From Halorarum salinum (GTDB lineage Archaea > Halobacteriota > Halobacteria > Halobacteriales > Haloferacaceae), in NCBI RefSeq assembly GCF_013402875.1, contig NZ_CP058579.1, positions 1,984,001 through 2,048,000 of the forward strand: a stretch of DNA of 64,000 bases, in the 5' to 3' direction. Made by a program: the position numbers and the translations under genes. This document shows positions 58,178 through 64,000 of the stretch, in pieces (position 1 is the first letter of the stretch; the number at the start of each line of letters is the position of its first letter). The notes beneath the pieces were generated by a model. It ran no database searches, was not told the DNA's origin, and saw only the letters and a list, made by a program, of their open reading frames with translations.

Positions 58178-60240
58178 AGATAGTCAATGTTACTCTGAAG
58201 AATTTCTTGCCGTACTACGGCGAGATTGAAGTTCCTCTCCAGACGGATACGGACGCTCCACTGATTCTGATGGTCGGGGAGAACGACCGGGGGAAAACAG
58301 CGTTCCTGAACGCGCTTCAGTGGTGTCTCTACGGGTTTGACGGGAATCCTCCCGAGAAGCGGGCGAAGCGGCGCAGTGCGATCAATCGCCGGGCTGCAAC
58401 CGAAGGGGACGGGGAGACAAGCGTCACGGTGGAGTTCACGCATCACGGGACGGTTCACCGCATCCGTCGCTACATCACGTTTGAAGGGGTGGATGACCCT
58501 GACGACCGTGAACCGGGTGACAGCGCGGTAATCGTTGAGCGACCAAGTTCTGGGAGTGGCTATGAGACGGTTATCTCGAAGCGGGATAGCACCGAGGACT
58601 ACAATGAGTTTATGAACAGCATCCTTCCGGAGACTGCTTCTGATTTCTTCTTCTTTGACGGTGAGAAGGTTGGCAGCCGGTACGCGGGGACGCAGGATGG
58701 TGAACGTGACAAGGACGACATCCGGAAAGCCATCGAGACCGTTCTCGGTATTCAGCAGATCCAGAAGTCGATCGAGGATCTGGACCGGTACGGGCGGAAG
58801 CACTACAGTAAGCTGTACCACGAGGCTGAGTCGAACGTTGACGATCTGCAGGAGCTGAAAGACAATATCGCGGACAAAGAGGACGAGCTCCAGGCTCTTC
58901 GGACGGAGAAGGACTCTGAAGATCAGCGGTTAGAAACCCTGGAGGAGAGTTTGGCTGCTGTCAAGGAGGATATCGCTGAAGCTGCAGGGTATGAGGAAGC
59001 TCACAATGACATCCAGGAGCTGACTGAAGCACTGGAGGGTGACGATGAGGATGAAGAGGACGAGGGCCTTTACGGGGAGCTACAGGCCAAAGAAGAGGAG
59101 AAAAAAGAGTACCACACCCGGCTTGGGTCTCTTATCACCGGGATTGGGTCAGAGCATATTGATGACGAGATAGAGGTCGAAGGCGTCAGTGGGGAGGTTG
59201 AGATCATCCGATCGTTACTCGAGGAGCCCCGGTGTGTGTGCGGCACCAAGATCGGGGAGAAGGAACGGGAGAACCTAGAGGACGTTCTCGAAGAGATGCA
59301 GACCGATGATGGACGGCAAATCATCGATCTGAATGATACGGCCTCCAAGCATATCGACTGCCTGCGGGAGGAGAGCGGTGGCAAAGACGTCCGAGGAACC
59401 AAGGTCAGCTACCACGAAATCCGCGAAGATATCAATCGGATTGATCAGGAAATCGAGCAGAGCGAAGGCCGGATCGAGGAACTCAAAGAGGAGATTGAGG
59501 ACATCAATGTCACTGGTGAAGACCTGCAGCGACTCCGGAAACAGGAGGAAGATCTCAACGACCAGGTCATCGATACCAAGGCCACTATTGAACGGCTTGA
59601 CCGAGACATCAACAAGCTTGACTCCAAGATCGACCAGTTGAAGGACCGGGAGGACTCGATGGAGGGCGCGACTGACGAGGAGGAACGGTATCGTACCCTC
59701 CGCAACCTCTCCGAGAAATGCCGTGATGCTTGGGAAGAGATCAAAGAGGAGTACGTTAAGACGCGTCGCCAAGACGTTGAGGACCACGCCTCCAGTGTCT
59801 TCACCCGGCTAACGAACAAGAACGAGGTCTACAAGGGCTTGGCCATCAGCGAAGATTACGACCTGGATATCATCACCAAATCTGGGCGGCGGTCCATCGA
59901 GGAGCAGGACCCGAGTAAAGGTGCTCGGCAGATCATCGCGTACTCGTTCATCGCTGGCCTCAACAAATACACGGCACGTGACGCTCCGATCGTCATCGAC
60001 ACGCCCATTGGGCCCTTGGACAGTACTCACAAGCACAACCTGATCGATTACCTTCCCGAGTTCAAGGACCAGGTGGTCATCCTGTACCAGCCGGAGGAGC
60101 TCCACCAGAGTGACCTTGACCAGATCGACCAGCATACGACGCGTCACCTCCAGATCCGGGTGTCTGAGGAGGACCCGGAGTGCTCGGTGGTTGAAGAAGT
60201 CGAGCCGAAGGTTGATCTTGGGGAGGTGTTGGTCCAATGA
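58174..60240 (+). CDS. SMC-like ATPase (second DndD-type protein), PbeC-like
   Basis: 688 residues. Walker A VGENDRGKTAFLNAL (about 35-49), a long coiled coil interrupted by RCVCGTKIGE (CxCG zinc-hook-like, about 352), a signature-like SKGARQIIAY and Walker B PIVIDTPIGPLD (about 604-615). It is homologous in plan to DndD but has a hook-like turn as in Rad50. It may sense or bring together unmodified DNA for the restriction module. Confidence 0.85.
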   Translation: MKIVNVTLKNFLPYYGEIEVPLQTDTDAPLILMVGENDRGKTAFLNALQWCLYGFDGNPPEKRAKRRSAINRRAATEGDGETSVTVEFTHHGTVHRIRRYITFEGVDDPDDREPGDSAVIVERPSSGSGYETVISKRDSTEDYNEFMNSILPETASDFFFFDGEKVGSRYAGTQDGERDKDDIRKAIETVLGIQQIQKSIEDLDRYGRKHYSKLYHEAESNVDDLQELKDNIADKEDELQALRTEKDSEDQRLETLEESLAAVKEDIAEAAGYEEAHNDIQELTEALEGDDEDEEDEGLYGELQAKEEEKKEYHTRLGSLITGIGSEHIDDEIEVEGVSGEVEIIRSLLEEPRCVCGTKIGEKERENLEDVLEEMQTDDGRQIIDLNDTASKHIDCLREESGGKDVRGTKVSYHEIREDINRIDQEIEQSEGRIEELKEEIEDINVTGEDLQRLRKQEEDLNDQVIDTKATIERLDRDINKLDSKIDQLKDREDSMEGATDEEERYRTLRNLSEKCRDAWEEIKEEYVKTRRQDVEDHASSVFTRLTNKNEVYKGLAISEDYDLDIITKSGRRSIEEQDPSKGARQIIAYSFIAGLNKYTARDAPIVIDTPIGPLDSTHKHNLIDYLPEFKDQVVILYQPEELHQSDLDQIDQHTTRHLQIRVSEEDPECSVVEEVEPKVDLGEVLVQ

Positions 60241-60734
60241 GCACGACACAGGTGATCAAAACCGCTCGTCGAGACATCTACCGGAACTTGGTGCTGCGGA
60301 CGGCGCGGCTCGAGTTGGATGATGGTGAAGAGCTGGATAAGGACCCGTATGAGTATCCGTTCGACTACGGGTATGAGTTGTTCGCGGCGGGCTTGGCTAT
60401 CGGGTTCCTGCACAAGGATTATCGGGAGGAGTCCAAGGGCAGTTACAGTCAGGATTTCACTGATGTCGATAGCGTGTCCTCGGATGAGGTGCGGACGGCG
60501 ATCACGTTCATCTGGGAGTTGATCAAAATGGAGGAGGATGAGAAAACTGAGACGGAGGCGTGGGAGTTGGCCCGGCAGTATGCTGATGCGGGTGTTGAGC
60601 GGATTTCCCGTGATATGGAGGTGAAGGATCAGTTCGATCTGCTCGGGTTTATGAATATGGCTGAGAATCGGTGGGAGGACCGAGTTGAAGATGTGGTTGG
60701 GTCTGTAGAGTCTGAGGAAGTTGCGTCAGCCTGA
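60237..60734 (+). CDS. Helical acidic protein, PbeD-like
   Basis: 165 residues. The first half is basic and helical (TTQVIKTARRDIYRNLVLRT) and the second has SVSSDEVRTAITFIWELIK and GFMNMAENRWEDRVEDV. DndE-like size but without clear DndE motifs. It overlaps the SMC-like gene by four bases and closes the locus. Confidence 0.75.
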   Translation: MSTTQVIKTARRDIYRNLVLRTARLELDDGEELDKDPYEYPFDYGYELFAAGLAIGFLHKDYREESKGSYSQDFTDVDSVSSDEVRTAITFIWELIKMEEDEKTETEAWELARQYADAGVERISRDMEVKDQFDLLGFMNMAENRWEDRVEDVVGSVESEEVASA

Positions 60735-60924
60735 TCTCTGTGTTCTTAGCGGGGTGCTCGGATCTCTCCCGGGTTTGCCTCAATCGGCTTCCTCCGCCAT
60801 TCCTGTACGCCGGATAAACCCTGCGACGCCTCGCTATTCAATAGCCAGAGAAGGGACAGATTCGATTTGAAGAAGGATAGGACAGAGGACGGGTTTAATT
60901 GCTGTTGTAATCGTCGGGCCTTCC

Positions 60925-61458
60925 ATGCCTGCAAATCGACCATACCGCACTCAACGACACGGCGAGAATGTCGTGGAATTCAGGGTCAACGGAGATCTGG
61001 AGGATAAACGGACTGTATACTTCACCGACCAGGAACCCTGTTTCCAGATCACTGTTGAAAATATCGGTGATCGACCAGTCGAAGGAAAAACGATCGCCAG
61101 GATGACCTACGAAGAATCCTCATCAGCGTACGAACGCGGCGAACACAAAACTCTGGACATCGATCTAGCGCCTGGTGAGAAGGAAACACTCGATTTTCAA
61201 CTTGAGATGTTGTCTTATCAAGGAAGCGCAGCCGTTGCCTTCGATCGCATACGGCTCCGCGACAAGAACGACTATTGGGAAATGAAGAAGAATTCGGGAC
61301 CCTCCTTATTTCGAGCATATACGTTCATGGTGTACGATCGCGATTATTACAAAGTCAACTACTTGAGGCCGAGGATTGCACAATATGTAGCGGCAGGTCT
61401 TGCAATCCTGATTGTCGCAGTCGGTGTCATTCAGATACTTATCTTCCTTTTCTCATAG
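60925..61458 (+). CDS. Tail-anchored protein with beta domain
   Basis: 177 residues. ATG 60925 follows a GGTTTAATT TATA-like element by about 30 bp. The first 145 residues are strand-rich (VVEFRVNGDLEDKRTVYFTD, FQITVENIGDRPVEGKTIAR, CARDB-like), with a C-terminal helix (YVAAGLAILIVAVGVIQILIF). The beta domain probably faces outward or the cytoplasm. It is not in the Pbe operon (190 bp gap). Confidence 0.6.
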   Translation: MPANRPYRTQRHGENVVEFRVNGDLEDKRTVYFTDQEPCFQITVENIGDRPVEGKTIARMTYEESSSAYERGEHKTLDIDLAPGEKETLDFQLEMLSYQGSAAVAFDRIRLRDKNDYWEMKKNSGPSLFRAYTFMVYDRDYYKVNYLRPRIAQYVAAGLAILIVAVGVIQILIFLFS

Positions 61459-61552
61459 ATGGGGGATGGAGATCAAACCAAATGCTAACATCCTGATAAG
61501 CAGCAGAACTAGTCTCAAAAAATCTTGGCGCCATTCTCGGCATTATCCTCAC

Positions 61553-61582
61553 CCGTATGCTCTACCACTGAGCTATACGCCC
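61553..61582 (-). tRNA. tRNA 5'-half remnant (acceptor and D arm only)
   Basis: Read on the minus strand from 61582: GGGCGTA, TA, GCTC AGTGGTA GAGC, A, TACG. This is a textbook tRNA acceptor strand plus D arm. No T arm (GGTTCRAATC) or matching TACGCCC acceptor strand follows, so only the 5' half is left. It stands just before the second small-gene array and may mark an integration or recombination boundary. Confidence 0.6.
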
Positions 61583-61601
61583 GTATCTTCGTCTTTGAAA
61601 C

Positions 61602-61838
61602 CTACTCATCCGCTTTCCGTGCCAGTTCATCCAGCAATCGATCGGTGTAGTTGCTGATGACCTGGCCGAGTGTGCCGCCAAGCATCTCTGTGTGGTTGCC
61701 CATCAGTTCGCTTAGTCGCTCACACTCTGCTTGCAGCTGCGAATCCCCGGTTTTACTCAGAGCCTCCGCTGCTGCCCCGTACTTGTTGTTTTGAACGTAA
61801 GTCACCGCATCCTCGTAAAATGTGTTCTCAAGCGTCAT
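61602..61838 (-). CDS. Small helical protein, 78 aa
   Basis: The sequence is charged and helical (LENTFYEDAVTYVQNNKYGA, CERLSELMGNHTEMLGGTLG, DRLLDELARKADE). Its ATG lies in GGTGATGATGAATGACG. It is the last gene of the minus-strand array. Confidence 0.55.
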   Translation of the reverse strand: MTLENTFYEDAVTYVQNNKYGAAAEALSKTGDSQLQAECERLSELMGNHTEMLGGTLGQVISNYTDRLLDELARKADE

Positions 61839-62074
61839 TCATCATCACCGTTCTGTGAGTTGTGTAGGATAACTGGGTTCTCACGGCCCTCTTGTTGTTC
61901 TCGGATGTACTCTTTCACCCGCTCAACCGTCTGAAAACCACAGTCATCACAAAGGTCAGGCTCCTCATGCTTAACGCAATCCTCGTTCATCCACACGAGT
62001 CCTATTCCGTCTCCGTTCTTCGTTTCTTCACCACATGCTCGGCACTCGAATGTCGCACTACCCACGATATTCAC
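61835..62074 (-). CDS. Small zinc-ribbon protein, 79 aa
   Basis: CRACG and CDDCG, 31 residues apart, form a zinc ribbon. A helix at the end (ERVKEYIREQQEGRENPVIL) follows. It starts at GTG 62074 within GGTGAATATCGTGG, the array's junction. Probably nucleic-acid- or protein-binding. Confidence 0.6.
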   Translation of the reverse strand: MNIVGSATFECRACGEETKNGDGIGLVWMNEDCVKHEEPDLCDDCGFQTVERVKEYIREQQEGRENPVILHNSQNGDDE

Positions 62075-62315
62075 CCTGAGATTCGTCTCGGAACCCTACC
62101 TTGTCGAACATCGTTTCCACATCACCGGATAGCCCGGTTATCGCAATATCTCGGAGATCGGCCTGTTTCACCGCTTCATCCGCGAACGCCCGCCCAACGA
62201 ACTCCACAGCACTGAAGTCTACTTCGTCGTCTCCCTGTCTTTCTGCATTCTTCATCAGGCGCTTGGCTTCGTTCCGTGTGCTCAGTGTGCCCAGCTCAAT
62301 TTCCAGCGTTCTCAC
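62058..62315 (-). CDS. Small protein, 85 aa, MRTL start
   Basis: It begins MRTLEIELGTL from the GTG in the repeat GGTGAGAACGCTGG (62303-62316). It is charged, helical and strand-rich (RNEAKRLMKNAERQGDDEVD, VKQADLRDIAITGLSGDVET). It reads like a STAS-type or regulatory domain. It ends QGEYRG. Confidence 0.55.
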   Translation of the reverse strand: MRTLEIELGTLSTRNEAKRLMKNAERQGDDEVDFSAVEFVGRAFADEAVKQADLRDIAITGLSGDVETMFDKVGFRDESQGEYRG

Positions 62316-62562
62316 CCTCTATTTCCATGTACTCTGGATGCTGTAGCTGGAACAGCGTCACGACACCTGCTTCGAACTTTGCGTCCGGATCGTGTAGCGT
62401 GTGGCCGCAGGCCAGTTCGTAGCGTTTCGCGTAGTGGTAGTCATCGTCCTGCTTCGGCCCGACCACGGCCTTGTGAATGCCTTCTTTCGCACCGCATACC
62501 TCGCATGTCGGGTACAGTGCGGGACCTTTCCGTTCCGTGATTTCAGCGTCCAGTGTTCTCAC
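62296..62562 (-). CDS. Small zinc-finger protein, 88 aa, MRTL start
   Basis: It starts MRTLDAEI from GTG 62562 in GGTGAGAACACTGG. CEVCG near the start and CGHTLHD later give a zinc site. It ends IEGENAGN, the array tail (the same bases read in another frame as the start of the next gene). Confidence 0.6.
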   Translation of the reverse strand: MRTLDAEITERKGPALYPTCEVCGAKEGIHKAVVGPKQDDDYHYAKRYELACGHTLHDPDAKFEAGVVTLFQLQHPEYMEIEGENAGN

Positions 62563-62740
62563 CTTGCGTTTTCTGTCCGAACTCTCGAATACTTCTATAG
62601 TACAACCAAAGCAGATACGACCCCATTACACCGGTTACGATAGCGGTATGAATATTTTGTAAACCCACTTGATCAGGCATACTTCCAAGCACAACTACTC
62701 CCAAGACGAACAACACAAAATTCCAGTATTCCTCATTCAT
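62543..62740 (-). CDS. Small membrane protein, 65 aa
   Basis: ATG 62740 opens MNEEYWNFVLFVLGVVVLGS, a helix, then a second (IHTAIVTGVMGSYLLWLYY) and the tail GQKTQGENTGR, nearly the same as QQKTQGEHSG in the plus-strand array at 38719. Confidence 0.55.
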   Translation of the reverse strand: MNEEYWNFVLFVLGVVVLGSMPDQVGLQNIHTAIVTGVMGSYLLWLYYRSIREFGQKTQGENTGR

Positions 62741-63080
62741 CACTACCACCAGCGTTCGCTCCGGAAACTCGTTCTCGTTTACGCTGAACCGTCCAGCTGC
62801 ATGAATCACACCAAGGGCCAATGTCCTCTTCTTTGAACCCTGTCCATTCGTTTCCAGATTTCTCTACATCATTACGAAATATCTCTGCCGTGCTGCCTCC
62901 CGCATCCTTACCAACGTCTTCGTCGTCAACGTAGTAGCCGCCGAATCCGGAATCAAACAAGAGGCCGCAATTCCGGCATCTCATCAAATCACCGCACAAC
63001 TCAGAGCATTCCTTCTCATGCTCTCGCCTGTCTTTGATCTCTTCACCACAAGCTACACATTCATCTCCCAGCGTTCTCAC
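62733..63080 (-). CDS. Zinc-binding protein, 115 aa, MRTL start
   Basis: It begins MRTLGDECVACG from GTG 63080. Several Cys pairs (CVACG, CSELC, CRNCG, CDSC) suggest two zinc sites. Acidic throughout, ending SGANAGGSDE. It overlaps both neighbours by eight to twenty bases. Confidence 0.6.
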   Translation of the reverse strand: MRTLGDECVACGEEIKDRREHEKECSELCGDLMRCRNCGLLFDSGFGGYYVDDEDVGKDAGGSTAEIFRNDVEKSGNEWTGFKEEDIGPWCDSCSWTVQRKRERVSGANAGGSDE

Positions 63081-63315
63081 CTTCTTTCTCTGCGGAAACT
63101 GGCTCGTACCCGTTTTTCCAGATGCGACCCTCCTTCAATAGATGCAGATCGACAACGTAGGTGAGTTCTTCGTTTGCTTTCTCAAGCTTCCGATAGAAGT
63201 CCGCTACATGGTCAAGACACAGCGGCTTGTCCTGAATCCTTCCGTGGACAAGGTACTTCATCAGCACCGTCGCGTCCTGATGGCACTCCTCGTGTAGATA
63301 ATCGCATTCAGTCAT
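63061..63315 (-). CDS. Small protein with Cys/His residues, 84 aa
   Basis: MTECDYLHEECHQDATVLMK then LCLDHVADFYRK, possibly a zinc site, and a helical second half (LEKANEELTYVVDLHLLKEG). It ends EKEGENAGR, the tail encoded by the junction. Confidence 0.55.
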   Translation of the reverse strand: MTECDYLHEECHQDATVLMKYLVHGRIQDKPLCLDHVADFYRKLEKANEELTYVVDLHLLKEGRIWKNGYEPVSAEKEGENAGR

Positions 63316-63560
63316 TGATTCTCACCTTTCTCGCGGAACTCTTTCGCCTTCTCCATCGTTTCCTCCGTCTCCTCCCGAAGCTTCTCAACCGTCAAATCTC
63401 CGTGTCGCAAATCCTGAATCGCATTCGTAGCATTCTGCCGAAGCATCACCAACGAGGATTCCTTCTCCTCATACCGAGGGTGGTGCAGGAAATACTCTAT
63501 CCGGGCTCTCATGTACCCGATCACCGCACTCAGCTCCTCACCCATTTCGCTCTCATCCAT
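63312..63560 (-). CDS. Small helical protein, 82 aa
   Basis: Almost entirely helical and charged (EELSAVIGYMRARIEYFLHH, TVEKLREETEETMEKAKEFR), ending KGENQ. Its stop lies in GGTGAGAATCAATGAC, where the next gene starts. Confidence 0.55.
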   Translation of the reverse strand: MDESEMGEELSAVIGYMRARIEYFLHHPRYEEKESSLVMLRQNATNAIQDLRHGDLTVEKLREETEETMEKAKEFREKGENQ

Positions 63561-63587
63561 TCAGTCATCACCAGTATTATTCCGGAA

Positions 63588-63788
63588 TTAGAGCGGGATC
63601 TCGCGATCCCACCACCACGTGAGCCGGTTCGACAACTCCTTCTTCGCCACTTCGCCTTCCGCAAGCATCTCGTGGAGATCGTCGTTGACGGATTTCCAGT
63701 GTTCGTCGACCGTGTCCGCTACCTGGTTGGTGGAGAGCGGCTGGTCGGCGTCCTCGAGCGCCTGGAGTATGCGTTGTTTGCGGTCCAC
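63588..63788 (-). CDS. Winged-helix regulator, 66 aa
   Basis: From GTG 63788 (the longer frame reaches 63845, but the TATA box lies inside it). DRKQRILQALEDADQPLSTN, QVADTVDEHWKSVNDDLHEM and GEVAKKELSNRLTWWWDREI form a winged helix. It is the first gene of the array and probably controls it through the palindrome GAGAACGTTCTC that overlaps its own promoter. Confidence 0.6.
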   Translation of the reverse strand: MDRKQRILQALEDADQPLSTNQVADTVDEHWKSVNDDLHEMLAEGEVAKKELSNRLTWWWDREIPL

Positions 63789-63803
63789 GTTACAATCACT
63801 GAC

Positions 63804-63832
63804 GAGAACGTTCTCACGGAGTTTTATATACA
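63804..63832 (-). promoter_or_regulatory. TATA box and palindromic operator of the minus-strand array
   Basis: TATATAAAAC (minus strand, about 63822-63832) and the perfect 12-bp palindrome GAGAACGTTCTC (63804-63815), preceded by GT. The half-site GTGAGAACG is the same as in the gene-junction repeat. Confidence 0.65.
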
Positions 63833-63933
63833 CCACCCATGCCACTCCTCAGTTCTCAAAACCAAGTCTCTACTGATGAGTAATGAGCAGGGACAATGTT
63901 TAAGCATACTCGGACATAAGCATAGAGTGTCGT

Positions 63934-64000
63934 ATGACCGTGACCGTCACCATCTCCGGCGAAGGCATCGAATTCGAACGCGAAATCACCGAGAACACCG
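63934..64000 (+). CDS. Partial gene at window end
   Basis: ATG 63934 opens MTVTVTISGEGIEFEREITE and continues off the window. A TATA-like GTTTAAGC lies about 35 bp upstream. It is strand-rich and acidic. Only 22 codons are visible. Confidence 0.5.
   Translation, partial: MTVTVTISGEGIEFEREITENT

Overview
The window looks like a haloarchaeal (class Halobacteria) accessory replicon or integrated element. Proteins are strongly acidic, many genes start about 25-35 bp downstream of archaeal TATA boxes of the type CTTATTTAAA or CTTTTATAAA with little or no leader, and secreted proteins carry twin-arginine lipoprotein signals or many N-x-S/T sequons. I saw no rRNA, no complete tRNA and no core metabolic block. 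Nucleoside diphosphate kinase is the only housekeeping-type enzyme.

Layout. (1) 0-6 kb is a replication module: a winged-helix protein, an acidic-tailed protein, an RPA-like OB-fold protein, an AbrB-type double repeat, an HNH nuclease, a 9-bp iteron origin-like region in opposed clusters, and an MCM helicase. (2) 6-17 kb holds small membrane proteins, a glycoprotein, a coiled-coil protein, a HerA/VirB4-like ATPase, a DUF932-like protein with a disrupted start, and a HerA/VirD4-like ATPase with a C-terminal nuclease-like domain. This suggests a conjugation or secretion apparatus. (3) 17-30 kb holds an E2-like protein, small membrane proteins, a lipoprotein, a secreted protein followed by a JAMM-like and a CPBP-type membrane peptidase, and two very large surface proteins. 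(4) 30-37 kb is cargo: HNH, HEPN, DUF1931 histone-fold, lipoprotein, EVE/PUA-like and ribbon-helix-helix fusion genes. (5) 37.1-39.5 kb is a chain of tiny overlapping genes whose junctions share a repeated sequence, followed by a tyrosine recombinase interrupted by an in-frame TGA.

(6) 41-45 kb carries a candidate defence group (4-TM protein, nucleoside deoxyribosyltransferase-like protein, restriction-endonuclease-like protein, rhomboid). (7) 44.7-50 kb carries more membrane or secreted genes, tiny zinc-ribbon genes, ndk and a possible TGT/DpdA-like protein. (8) 50.1-60.7 kb is a complete DNA phosphorothioation locus in the archaeal arrangement dndC-dndD-dndE-dndA, followed by four genes that match the position and make-up of pbeABCD (PLD-helicase, small protein, SMC-like ATPase, helical protein). 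(9) 61.5-63.8 kb has a tRNA 5'-half remnant, then a second chain of tiny overlapping genes on the minus strand. It shares its junction sequence with the 37-39 kb chain.

How it fits together: a self-replicating, probably transferable haloarchaeal element carrying surface and secretion functions plus several defence cargos. The most unusual features are the two small-gene arrays with a shared junction sequence, the iteron origin beside mcm, the paired membrane peptidases beside a secreted protein, and the untested gene group at 41.7-43.7 kb.
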